Source of the DNA: Bathynomus jamesi | Lineage: Eukaryota > Arthropoda > Malacostraca > Isopoda > Cirolanidae | Reading direction: 5' to 3' | NCBI GenBank assembly: GCA_023014485.1 | Contig: JAJOZX010003304.1 | Location: 42,501 to 106,500, forward strand | Length of the DNA stretch: 64,000 nucleotides | Part shown: piece by piece, positions 54,259-63,659 of the stretch | Layout: every line of letters begins with the position of its first letter | How positions within the stretch are numbered: the stretch's first letter is position 1 | Program-made: the position numbers and the translations under genes | The notes under the pieces: generated by a model | What the model was told of the DNA's origin: nothing | The model's database searches: none | Seen by the model: only the letters and a program-made list of their open reading frames with translations

Positions 54259-55110
54259 TATATATATATTAATTAATAATAATTAACAAAGTTATTTGTT
54301 GTGCAATCCAATTATTTTCGTATTAACGTATTTATCCCTTTTGAAAATAACAAACTCAAAAAAAAACTTTTTTATTTAAAATCGAGGGTTATATCTAACT
54401 ACGGTATTTACTAGTAATTCATCCCCTATTAATTCTAATTGGATTCTCTCTCTCTCTCTCTCTTGTTAAAAATAAGTTGGTATTTGCATAAAAGCAGATT
54501 GTAAATTATTATTATTATTATGAAATTGGGGAAAATATCGGCGTATAATTAATTTATCATTTTCAGGGTATTCTGTGGGTATGGGGCATTACAACTCTAA
54601 TATACCTAATAAATATTGAAAATAAAAATTGCGTATTTTCCATTACTTTTAAAACGATTGAAGCGTTGTTTTCAATTATTTTTTGCATCTATTTACACCT
54701 TTTAATACGTGACAACAAACGTAACAACAAACGTGACAATATACGTGACAATATACGGTAGATTTAATGCGTACTATGTAGAATCCTCAACTAATGCATT
54801 ACGAGGGGGAAACATTTCTTTTTTTAATTACTTCCCAACATTCAAATTTAATCTATATGAAAAAAATATCAGTTATTAGAGACTTTTTCCTTCTTTTATC
54901 ATTTGACTCAGCGAGGGAATGAAAGAGAAAACAGAACAGGCGAGAATAGTGGAAGGGAAAAAAAGAAAAAAAAAAAATTTGCCCACCAATTGCAGGGCAG
55001 TCAAGCAATCCTTCGTGATTTATAGTATTATCAACGAAGCGCGAAATCTCGTCTTACATTCTATGTATAAATCCACAAAACATAACATGAAAACCACTGA
55101 ACGTGTTACA
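53821..55110. other. No gene; ATCT and AT microsatellites
   Basis: ATCT repeat at 54017-54061, AT repeat at 54214-54265 and short CT repeat near 54446. Otherwise AT-rich. ACGTGACAATATACGTGACA is a short direct repeat near 54725. Confidence 0.5.
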
Positions 55111-55115
55111 TGTTC

Positions 55116-55120
<5 letters not shown>

Positions 55121-55148
<28 letters not shown>
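55121..55148. repeat. (AC)n microsatellite
   Basis: Short AC repeat. Confidence 0.9.
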
Positions 55149-55149
<1 letters not shown>

Positions 55150-55151
<2 letters not shown>

Positions 55152-55544
55152 GGTGAAGAATGTAATGAAGGAAGATGTCGGAGTAAATCCATTTTGAAAG
55201 CATCTGAAAAATAAATAAAACCATCAAAAAAGGTGACGACGAAAAAGAATTTTTATTTTTTGGAAATGTGTGTGTGATTCGGGCGTCGTTCCGGGGCCAA
55301 GAAGGTCCGGAGAGGACCCAAGAATGAGTCAGCACTTTTCACATCGCTTGGAAAAGCTGAGGACCGAGAAAGAGGTGGTCGTTTTTGTTTTTTTTTTGTC
55401 AGGAAATAAAAGAAAGACGAGCGCAAGAATCTACAAGATGATAATTACTCCCAAATTGGATTTATGGACACAGACAGACAGGTAGCTTGGTAAGTTGATA
55501 GGTAGGTAGGTAGATAGGTCGACACAGAGTAGCTCATCCACACA
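55150..55544. other. No gene recognised
   Basis: Moderately GC-rich patch at 55270-55380 and GGTA/GATA tetranucleotide tract near 55490-55520. No domain recognised in the open frames. Confidence 0.45.
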
Positions 55545-55553
55545 CACATATAT

Positions 55554-55586
<33 letters not shown>

Positions 55587-55610
55587 CACGTGTGTGTGTG
55601 TGTGTGTGTT
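55545..55610. repeat. AT/GT microsatellite
   Basis: AT repeats followed by GT repeat. Confidence 0.9.
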
Positions 55611-55611
55611 G

Positions 55612-55734
55612 GAGTAAGATTGTGAAACTACTGATTTCATGAAATCCCTAAAATTTTCAGTAATTTCGAGTAATTTCAATAATTACAAAAAATTTCAGGG
55701 ATTTCATAAAATCACTAGCTTCACAATCTTACTG

Positions 55735-55736
<2 letters not shown>
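55612..55736. mobile_element. Short palindromic MITE
   Basis: AGTAAGATTGTGAA, GATTTCATGAAATCCCTAAA on the left and complements (TTTCAGGGATTTCATAAAATC, TTCACAATCTTACT) on the right. No coding. Ends lie in microsatellite so no duplication can be read. Confidence 0.65.
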
Positions 55737-55798
<62 letters not shown>

Positions 55799-55818
55799 GA
55801 TAGATAGATAGATAGATC
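55737..55818. repeat. (AT)n-(GATA)n microsatellite
   Basis: About 60 bases AT then GATA repeats. Confidence 0.95.
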
Positions 55819-56285
55819 GCATGTTTATAACGACGATTCGAAATGTAATTAAATTTAATTGATGGTCGATTATACACTTTTATTTTAGTTCCAAATACTG
55901 AAAAGGCTTTCAAAAAAATGGCTATCGTTTTTATACATTTAATTGCTTTTTTCTTTTTTTTCTTTTTTTGATAAACGGCTTTATAAATATTCCTTTTCAA
56001 TGAGTTCTGATAAAATTTAACTGAAAATATATTATTTGAAGTTTCTGTCCCGTTTAAATTATATATATATATTTTTTTCCTTTATTTTACCGCCGATTCG
56101 TTCCTAGTGTGTTAAATTATATATATATATATATATATGTGGTGTGTGTGTGTGTGTGTATATATATAAATTATTTCTAGTATTTATTGTGGTATTTTTT
56201 AATTTAAGAACGTTGTCCGTAATTACGTATAAACTGATATCTATAAAAAGGTTCAGAACGGGTTATTTTATTGTTTTAAGTATTC
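55819..56285. other. No gene recognised
   Basis: AT-rich, with short AT and GT repeats at 56060-56165. Confidence 0.5.
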
Positions 56286-56289
56286 AGGA

Positions 56290-56420
56290 AAAGTAGAAAC
56301 TGGTATACCCCTCTGGCTAATTAATGCGGCTCTTTGCGCAACCCCCGACCTCAGTATCTTCACTTGTAGGAAACTTAACCAGTGAGCCACGTAGACTAGA
56401 CATACAGGCATTCTTATGAT
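56290..56420 (-). mobile_element. SINE-B fragment
   Basis: Minus strand: GTGGCTCACTGGTTAAG (A box), ACTGAGGTCGGGGGTTGCGC (B box region), AGCCGCATTAATTAGCC (body). 3' truncated. Confidence 0.6.
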
Positions 56421-56880
56421 GTCTTGAAAAAGTCGGCTGTTGGTAATACTTAATGTCCTATTCCCTTTCTTCTGAAGGTTGGGTGGGAGCCATCTTGGGA
56501 ATCCTAACAACGCATTTATGTAAGGACATTCCTGAACTCTAAAACTGGCGCATTCGTCATTACCTTTCGTGCTACATTATATTTACGTTGGTAATATGTT
56601 ATGATTTCATAGCATATATGTATGCATTATGTATAATATATGTACATGTATGTAAATACATTATACATACACGTACATACATTATGTATAATGTATGTAC
56701 ATGTATAATTCCGCGTATTTTGGGCTTGGGATTTCTTCAAAAACTGTGGTAAGATTGTAGTAACAAATATATTGTACAATATTCTGTTAAAATTACATCA
56801 AACTCTCATTCTTCCATACTTTTTGTATTGTCCAAAGATTTGAAGAAATTGTGCCGAGAATTCTCTTAAAACAATTGTTA
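56421..56880. other. No gene; ATGTAC low-complexity palindromes
   Basis: Around 56600-56710 ATGTATGCATTATGTATAAT-like units recur in both orientations. Confidence 0.5.
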
Positions 56881-57790
56881 TTGCTGTGAAGGTGACATAG
56901 AAAAAGATACAAAATGGCAGCGAAACATTATTCAAGTGGACGGAAGACAACAATATGAAGTTTTAATGAAGAAAAATTTCAACTCATAAGATACGGTAAC
57001 AACAAAGAGCTCCAGAATGCAGCTCGAAGAAAAATGGGAATTATCTGGAGGAGCTTCCATACTTGAAAAGGGAACATTCTAAAATTATAGAGGAGTTTAG
57101 TCCTACTAATAATTGAGTATTGCTCATTATTTACAAGCCCATCCAGAAAACGAGGCATTGCAAACATAGAAGCCACACAAAAGATTTTCGCTTCCTTTAT
57201 CTCAGACGCAAAAGGTGAAGACTGCTGGTCTCTACTACGAACTCTGAAACGCTACTCCCTGGAAAGAAGATGTGAACGATACCCAGTAATAAACATATGA
57301 AAAATACTAGAGGGATATGTCCCAAACTTTAGAAATGAAAAACACACTGGAATGAATAAAGAGGCAGATTCTGTATTATCCCAGCTGCTGTGGGAGCCAT
57401 AGAAAATTATTCAGGTTGGTGCGCTGAAGGTTCTTCAGCTCTTTCCACAGCGCGTTAGAGTTTTAATCCTTGTATTCCGAGAGTATTTTACATCTTCGTT
57501 TTCATGGACCTCAGAATACAAAAACCAGAACTCTTTAAGGCGCTGCTAAAATAGCTGAGGAAACTCCAGCACACCAACCTAAATGAATTAAAGAACCAAT
57601 TGAATAGGTTTTTGAGCAAAGTCCCAGACCAGCCATACGTAGTTGGCTATCGGGGAGAGGAGGAGACTGGAAAATAACTCTTTCCTCCTCCAAAACCCAC
57701 AAATGAGAAGGAATACTGCAGAGGGATAGACCGCAGGCTGATCCTGAACCGTCATTCGAAGCCATCGAAAGTATAAAAAATAAGTGTGTT
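56881..57790 (+). pseudogene. LINE-3 copy, 3' half, decayed
   Basis: Across frames: IEYCSLFTSPSRKRGIANIE, ATQKIFASFISDAKGEDC, LKRYSLERRCERYPVINI, KILEGYVPNFRNE near 57110-57345, then TNLNELKNQLNRFLSKVPDQ and YRGEEETGK near 57575-57675 and RLILNRHSK near 57735. This is the C-terminal region after the reverse transcriptase of a CR1-like pol protein. Many frameshifts and stops. Confidence 0.7.
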
Positions 57791-58805
57791 ATTGAAAAAA
57801 GTGCATCCTACATAATTTTGAAATCGTAATGCCAAGATGGTCTTAAGGTTAGCTGTAATAAATAGATAAAAGACTACACAAAAATGAAAAATTTATTGGA
57901 CATTTTATCTGATTCTTATCCTACCACCCGTTTTCAAGCATTTTGTCCATTCCTTTTAAATATTTACAAATTTTTATGAACTTCCCAGTGTGTTCTGCAA
58001 CTTCGACTACATATGTTTAGAATCTAGATGATGATGATGAAACACTCGCTATATTGTTGGTGAGCTCTGTAGGAAATTCAGTTGGCCTACAAAAAACTAG
58101 CAAACCACTCTGACAAGTTATTTATCTTGGCTGCTCATCGTTGCAAGAGTTGCCACCACTGATGGAATTTGACTTCAGAAGCCCAAACGCTTGCTTTTCG
58201 CGGAAAACTCTTCGTCTTTGATCTTAAATGCTAAGAAATCGGACTTCTTAGACAAAATCCACACACCGGTTGTCTCTTCCTGTTCTGTAACAGTTCAGAA
58301 TCTGTCAACAAAGACTAAACAATCATTAAATTTTTTATATAAAAGACGAAATCAGTAAAAGACTAATAACCACCACAAAAAAAGAAGGCAGTTTAAAAGT
58401 ATTTGATTTTTCTTTTGAATGATGTCTCTTCTTTAAGTATAGGCCTATATTGGTAGCAGAATTTATTTTACAGAATTTATTTTACAGAATTTATTTTAGA
58501 GAATTTATGTGTGAAGATATTCTTGAGTATAATTCTTCACTATTAGTTTTCCTTTCTTCACCCATGGATAAAGTTAGTGTTTTGAAAGAATATTAGTCCA
58601 TAGTCTCAATTAAACAATGGGCATGAGTGGTATTAAACGATGAATTCAAGGCCACCTTCAGTATAAACTTGACGTGTGGGATATTTAGTAAAGAAGGTGA
58701 GCTAATAACTTTACTGAATACAATGTAAAGTGAAGGGCTGGAAAATTACTGAAACAGTTTTATTTTCATTCATAACAGGATAGTTTGTACAAATATGGTG
58801 TAATA
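57791..58805. other. No gene recognised
   Basis: AT-rich. ACAGAATTTATTTT is repeated three times near 58470-58500. No domain or element ends were recognised. Confidence 0.5.
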
Positions 58806-58809
58806 ATGG

Positions 58810-58928
58810 TCAATGGGGAGAATCAGAAACTGATACAGTGCGACCCATTGATCTAACTTTTCTATTATTACAACCTCAGTGTCTTCACTTAGTTTATGTG
58901 GAAACGGTGTTACCCATTGAGCTAACCA
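58810..58928 (-). mobile_element. SINE-B, inverted partner
   Basis: Minus strand: CTGGTTAGCTCAATGGGTAA (A box), GTGAAGACACTGAGGTTG, GATCAATGGGTCGCACTG (body). Head to head with the next copy. Confidence 0.65.
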
Positions 58929-59155
58929 GGGTAGCACAGTGGGTAGCATTGTTCCCGTTTCCCCATACGCAATGTGAAGACACTGAGGTCAGGGATTTGA
59001 ACCCCGATAACGCTGGTAATAGCAATGAGTCGCAATATTTGGCTTGAGCGCTGTACCAGTTTCTGGTCCTCCTGACTGAATATTATTACTGCTACTCGCG
59101 AATCCCACTCAGGAAGTCCTGGGTTCGAATCCCGGTGGGAGAATTTTTGTTCCAT
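58929..59155 (+). mobile_element. SINE-B plus extra tRNA-like fragment
   Basis: GTAGCACAGTGGGTAGCATT (A box), GTCAGGGATTTGAACCCCG (B box), GCAATGAGTCGCAATATTTG, then GGTCCTCCTGACTGAATATT. At 59105-59145 a second B box CCTGGGTTCGAATCCCGG with GGGAGAATTTTTGTTCC follows, so two tRNA-related pieces are joined. Confidence 0.65.
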
Positions 59156-59185
59156 AAAAAAAAAACCACGCGTGTTCCTGCGTGT

Positions 59186-59189
<4 letters not shown>

Positions 59190-59246
<57 letters not shown>
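59190..59246. repeat. (AT)n microsatellite
   Basis: AT repeat adjoining the mariner-type remnant. Confidence 0.95.
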
Positions 59247-59248
<2 letters not shown>

Positions 59249-59620
59249 TCTGGAACCATAGGGCAAAATAATGATAACGGCAATAAAAACGCCGAAGAGA
59301 CTTTTGGGGACTGTTTGTAAAATGAGCGAAGATGGTAGCGGCTGTGTCATCGTTGGTGGATGTCCTCGGAGGTCCACTGCGTGGTTTATCTCCTATGGAT
59401 CTCGTTTCCCTGAACTTTGCTACAAGTTTGCTGACACAGCTGTGTATTATCGGCGCGCGGTCCGGATGCAATCTGTTAAATTCCTCAGCGACCTCCCTCT
59501 GACTCCGATTTCCTACAAGCAGAATTACCTGGATGCGTTCTTCCTTGCTCAAGGACATCATGGGCACTTGCATAAACGGAAAAACTTGAATTAATTATTT
59601 TATCCTATAGTTCCAGACTA
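59247..59620 (-). mobile_element. Internally deleted mariner-type element (transposase N-terminus only)
   Basis: Inverted ends AGTCTGGAACCATAGGGCAA (left) and, in complement, AGTCTGGAACTATAGGATAA (right). On the minus strand a frame from 59573 reads MSLSKEERIQVILLVGNRSQ, REVAEEFNRLHPDRAPIIHS, CVSKLVAKFRETRSIGDKPR and SGPPRT, a helix-turn-helix DNA-binding region of IS630/mariner type. The catalytic domain is deleted and the frame runs into the terminal repeat after about 90 residues. Confidence 0.75.
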
Positions 59621-59628
59621 TAGAGAGA

Positions 59629-59728
59629 GGGTGTTTCACAACCGGTCTGCCATACTTTAGGGGGTGATTTGGGGCTAATATCGAGTAAAGAAGTTAATAC
59701 AACAACGGTGCTATTTCCAACCGTTGCG
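59629..59728. mobile_element. Truncated mariner-type terminal repeat
   Basis: GGGTGTTTCACAACCGGTCT and CTATTTCCAACCGTTGCGG match the left end of the element at 17119-17815. It stops exactly where SINE-A begins. Confidence 0.75.
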
Positions 59729-59729
59729 G

Positions 59730-59777
59730 TGGTGTAGTGATTAGCGTCGCTAATCCATCGGCCCCGGGTTCGAGACC
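59730..59777 (+). promoter_or_regulatory. SINE-A internal pol III promoter, unit 1
   Basis: A box at 59730-59746 and B box GGTTCGAGACC at 59767-59777. In intact SINEs these bind TFIIIC; function here is inferred. Confidence 0.6.
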
Positions 59778-59867
59778 CGGTGACGGCAACCGGCGCGCAG
59801 CAAAACCCAGCTGTTCATCCTTCCACACAATAAAGAAAGTGGTTGGTAGATAAATGGGTACCCTAGG

Positions 59868-59918
59868 TGGCCTAGTGGTTAAGACGCTGTGCTGCTGGTG
59901 GGGCGTGGTTCGGATTCC
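59868..59918 (+). promoter_or_regulatory. SINE-A internal pol III promoter, unit 2
   Basis: A box TGGCCTAGTGGTTAAG at 59868-59883 and B box GGTTCGGATTCC at 59907-59918. A second promoter in the same element is unusual. Confidence 0.55.
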
Positions 59919-60014
59919 ACGTTAAACTGTAGGTCTAAGGTGGAGTGAAAAGCTTGACCTTCGTCAGAATGAACAATTCGGGCGGAAGCTAACCAAAGCT
60001 TATATCGTATGAAC

Positions 60015-60020
60015 CAAAGG

Positions 60021-60080
<60 letters not shown>
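60015..60080. repeat. (AT)n microsatellite
   Basis: AT repeat just beyond the SINE-A tail. Confidence 0.95.
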
Positions 60081-60083
<3 letters not shown>

Positions 60084-60086
<3 letters not shown>

Positions 60087-60514
60087 ACTGTATATGGAGT
60101 TAGGGAATTTCCTGAAATCACTAAAAATAAATATTAGTCAGATTATTTCCTCAATGCCGGATGAACTCATCGGAATTACGTATCACAAGACCAAGGATGA
60201 CCTTTGGAAGACGCGGAAAGGACGAGACTTAGTTGTTGGGGCACTTTCAGAAGGAAAAAAAAAGGAAATGCTAAATTTTTTCCATAATAATAATGATAAT
60301 CTTCACTGGTAGGAGATAAATGCCATCAAAAACGTAGAGTATTCATTAAAATAATAAACGATACGAGAAATTAATTAATTATTAATTAAATAATAAAATT
60401 TAAAAACTAAAAAAATTACGACTAACAAAGAAATAAAAATAATACACGTAATGAAGCAATTAATTTGGTATAAAATTAATAATTAAAAAACTACCTTGAA
60501 ACATTCTCCTAATA
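60084..60514 (+). other. Unassigned; small open frame 60094-60312
   Basis: A 72-codon frame with MPDELIGITYHKTKDDLWKT and KGRDLVVGALSEGKKKEML. It reads like real protein, not a repeat, but I recognise no family. Could be part of an unknown transposon ORF. The rest is AT-rich. Confidence 0.3.
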
Positions 60515-60532
60515 TATATATATATATATAGG

Positions 60533-60544
60533 GGATGATGATGA

Positions 60545-60585
<41 letters not shown>

Positions 60586-60730
60586 GATCTTTTAACGGCT
60601 AGGGTAATCTGAACCAAATTTACTTGTAGTATGCACACTAAAGGAGAACCATGGAAGGTTTTAGTAACACCCGCCCTTCCTAGTCCCCACCCCTAGATTG
60701 GTTTCATGGGGGCTTTAGGTGCAGCGGCCG

Positions 60731-60735
<5 letters not shown>
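60533..60735 (+). repeat. TCTG repeat with Helitron-like 5' sequence
   Basis: Ten TCTG units followed by ATCTTTTAACGGCTAGGGTA and TGAACCAAATTTACTTGTAG. Wording of this kind is common just inside the 5' end of arthropod Helitron-like repeats, but no CTAG terminus is seen. Ends in an AT repeat. Confidence 0.4.
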
Positions 60736-60798
<63 letters not shown>

Positions 60799-60833
60799 AC
60801 ACACACACACACACAACACCACACACACACACA
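60736..60833. repeat. AT/AC microsatellite
   Basis: AT repeat then AC repeat with AAC interruptions, up to the next MITE. Confidence 0.95.
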
Positions 60834-61170
60834 CAGGGTGTTTCAAAACTCGCGCACCATCGGCTATATTCAGACTTACGAGGTTTACGAGTCGAAATGG
60901 TTTATAAGTGATGTTTAATTACAACATATGTTCGATAATGTTCGACTAATAAAATTAATACCTTTTTGATTAATTATACATACTATTAAAAAATAATTAA
61001 ATTGACTGAAGCTATATTAGCTATATTATTTTAAGATAGCTTTTTGATTAATTGTACATGCTATTAAACATTATTGAACATATATTTTAATTAAACATCA
61101 CTTATAAACCATTTCGACTCGTAAACCTCGTAAGTGTGAATAAAGCCTATGGTGCAGGACTTTTGAGGCA
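60834..61170. mobile_element. Palindromic mariner-type MITE
   Basis: CAGGGTGTTTCAAAACTCGC, then CTTACGAGGTTTACGAGTCG and ATGGTTTATAAGTGATG on the left, with complements on the right. The outer right end is lost at an AT repeat. Inner TTTTTGATTAATT is also repeated. No coding. Confidence 0.75.

Positions 61171-61225
<55 letters not shown>
61171..61225. repeat. (AT)n microsatellite
   Basis: AT repeat replacing the right end of the MITE. Confidence 0.95.
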
Positions 61226-61229
<4 letters not shown>

Positions 61230-61702
61230 TGGCAGTTGTGTGAATCGCTGCAAATCCAAAAAGCTGAATAGAGCTGGTTTATGTTCAATAGAATGCGCTG
61301 CATACCAACTCTGCAATTGTAAAAATGAAATAGACCAGACCACGGCCTAAAAATGCATTCTGCGCAGTACATTTAAAAATACGAATGCATAAACTTAGAT
61401 AAAAAGGACAGGAAAATTATAAATAGAATAGACGACAAAATCATAGGCTTTTATGGCTTCGTGCGCGTCAAGTGGATGGAAAACGATAGGTAAGTAATAC
61501 AAACTGGAATGGAGAATGTTGAAATAGAAGAATCGATTGCAACATTCACCGACAGAAAACTAGGAAACGTCAGAAAACGCCGACACAAACGAAAATGGGA
61601 TTCAGGACACCGAGGGAAACACTACAGGGAGGTTCAGAAGTAGCTTTAGACGGAGAAATACCCCCTGCGCAAGATACACCATGAATACAAATGAAACGCA
61701 CA

Positions 61703-61951
61703 AAAGATTTAAAAAATCCACTGAGTAGAGAAGAAATGGTGGCAGAAAAGAGGAAAGAAATTAAATTCCATACGACTCGTAATGAATCTAAACGATGAAC
61801 TATATGCGAATATTACAAAACAGGTTCCTGCAAATATGGCTCAAACTGCATGTATAATCACCTCGGAAAATGTTTCTACATGATGAGGAATGGAAATTGC
61901 AGGTACGGAACAAACTGCTGCTATTGCCACCCTTCTATGTGCAGACAGTGA
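61703..61951 (+). pseudogene. LINE ORF1 (gag-like) with two CCCH zinc fingers
   Basis: The frame reads LKNPLSREEMVAEKRKEIKF, then after one TGA codon (61796-61798) CEYYKTGSCKYGSNCMYNH and CFYMMRNGNCRYGTNCCYCH, ending at 61951. Cysteine and histidine spacing is C-x7-C-x5-C-x3-H and C-x8-C-x5-C-x3-H, the pattern of RNA-binding CCCH fingers. In a LINE the ORF1 protein coats the element RNA, so an RNA-binding role is likely. This finger type is less usual than the CCHC knuckle in LINE ORF1 proteins. The stop just before the first finger breaks it. Confidence 0.7.
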
Positions 61952-62335
61952 AGTGAGAGAAAAAGTGCCTAAATATGGAGTGTCCGTATTTTCATATTAA
62001 AGGTACTCAAACAGGAGAACGAGAAAGAACAGCTCAAATCGTAAATAGAAATAATAACAGTGGTAATGAAGTACATTTTTTAGAGGAAATGAGTGTGATA
62101 AAAGCACAACTGTCCCTTCTAATGAGAAAAGACAGAACTTCGTAGACATATGCACCCCCAGCATTGCATACATCACACTCTTATTCAACATCACCCACCG
62201 TTAATACAACATCTACAATGATATCAACGGCCGCAGCCCCAGTACTCCCAAATGCATCGGTCCAACATCGACCAGGAAACCACCATTATCAAGGAAAACC
62301 TAGCACGAAGATTGGAAACCCTATAAATTTATTAT

Positions 62336-63175
62336 ACACACACATACAAGGTCTGTATACTGACCATGCAGACTGACTGCAAGTTACAATACTTGCAAAA
62401 TTTAGCTCTGGAAACCAGTATAGATATGATGTCTAACGGAAACACCCTCCAAAAAAGCGAAAAGGGCTATGAAAACTGTATCAAGGATACCGAAATAGCA
62501 ATACTGGACTACAACATATACAGAGCAGGAAGAGTTGCGAGACGAAGAGGAGGGTGTTGCATCTATGCGAAAAACACACACATATGTGAGGTGAAGGTAA
62601 GCAAATCAAACAGTACAGCCGAAATTACTATTTTAAGAGTAAAAGAACTGAACCTAACTATTATGAACATCTACAGACCACTACAAAAAGTAAATTTCAA
62701 CTCGCTACAAATGAAATAGAAAAATATTAAACTTTCTTGAAATTCCAACACGAAATACTTTAATTTATGGAGATTTTAATTTTCCATTCATAATATGGAA
62801 GAAAAATGATCAAGTTATATATGTTGAGAAGTTTCATGGTAACATTACAAAATATGATAGAACCCAGGCAATAATGCTATTAGATATTATGGAACATTAT
62901 CCAGGAAATCTGTGAAGTGGTCGTAACAATGAGATGATAATAAATAAAAAGGTAACGCACAGAAATTTCGCCGACCATAACCTACTCGATATGCAATTAA
63001 AGTTAGCAACCAGAGGTCCGAAAATGCATCCCAGAGAGTCGGAAGGAATATTTGAAGGTTTAAATATAAATTCAAAGAAAGTAAATTGGGAAAGTGTAAA
63101 TGAAGATTTAAAGAAAGTAAATTGGGAACACTCCAGAAGAAATACTATGTATAATAGAAAATTAAGAAGCTAAAC
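62336..63175 (+). pseudogene. LINE endonuclease domain, broken
   Basis: LLYTHIQGLYTDHAD then, in a second frame, LQYLQNLALETSIDMMSNGN, DTEIAILDYNIYRAGRVARR and LRVKELNLTIMNIYRP (to 62719). Next GDFNFPFI (about 62772) and ADHNLLDMQLKL (about 62968), which correspond to the catalytic GDFN and SDH motifs of apurinic-type LINE endonucleases, here with Ala for Ser. It would nick target DNA for priming. At least three frame changes. Confidence 0.7.
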
Positions 63176-63659
63176 CTGTATTGCTGAAACATGTTCCGAA
63201 GAGACAAAAAGTAAACGTAGTAAGTTCGAGGGAAAAATCAGGACACTGTTTAGACAATGGAAATATTGTCTACAAGCGCAGAACTGAAGCAAGGAGACTA
63301 AACTACAAAAAGAAACTATGCGAAATAGTATTGGACCTAAAACAAACATTCATCCATAAGACAAATGAAGAGGAAAACGAAAACATAAAAATAACCCAAA
63401 ATACTTCTACACGTTTGCGGAAAGAAAAATGCAGTGTAAAGAGAGTATTGGTCCGTTGATAGATGGGGCGACCGAGTACACAAATGACCCCCCAAAAATG
63501 AGCGAATTGCTTAACAAACAATTTAACTTTGTGTTTAGCACCACTAAGTCCGAGAAAAAGTAGAAAAACCAGGTAATTTTTTTAATACTGATACAAATCA
63601 GCCAAGAACATGTTCGGGCACGAACCTATTAATAGACTTAGAGTTCTCGGAAGGATATG

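Larger units (their letters stand above)
59729..60000 (+). mobile_element. SINE-A, best preserved plus-strand copy
   Basis: Complete two-headed structure: first tRNA-like unit, GCCGGCGCGCAGCAAAACCC linker, CAATAAAGAAAGTGGTTGG, second tRNA-like unit, and tail GGGCGGAAGCTAACCAAAG. It joins the truncated mariner end without any gap. The first A box is TGGTGTAGTGATTAGCG and part of the anticodon region is missing. Confidence 0.88.

Noticed and set aside
59730..59918. tRNA genes
   Set aside because: A and B boxes are present but sit inside repeated SINE units, acceptor stems do not close and anticodon arms are degraded. The fragments at 18200, 35305 and 37680 were rejected as tRNA genes for the same reason.
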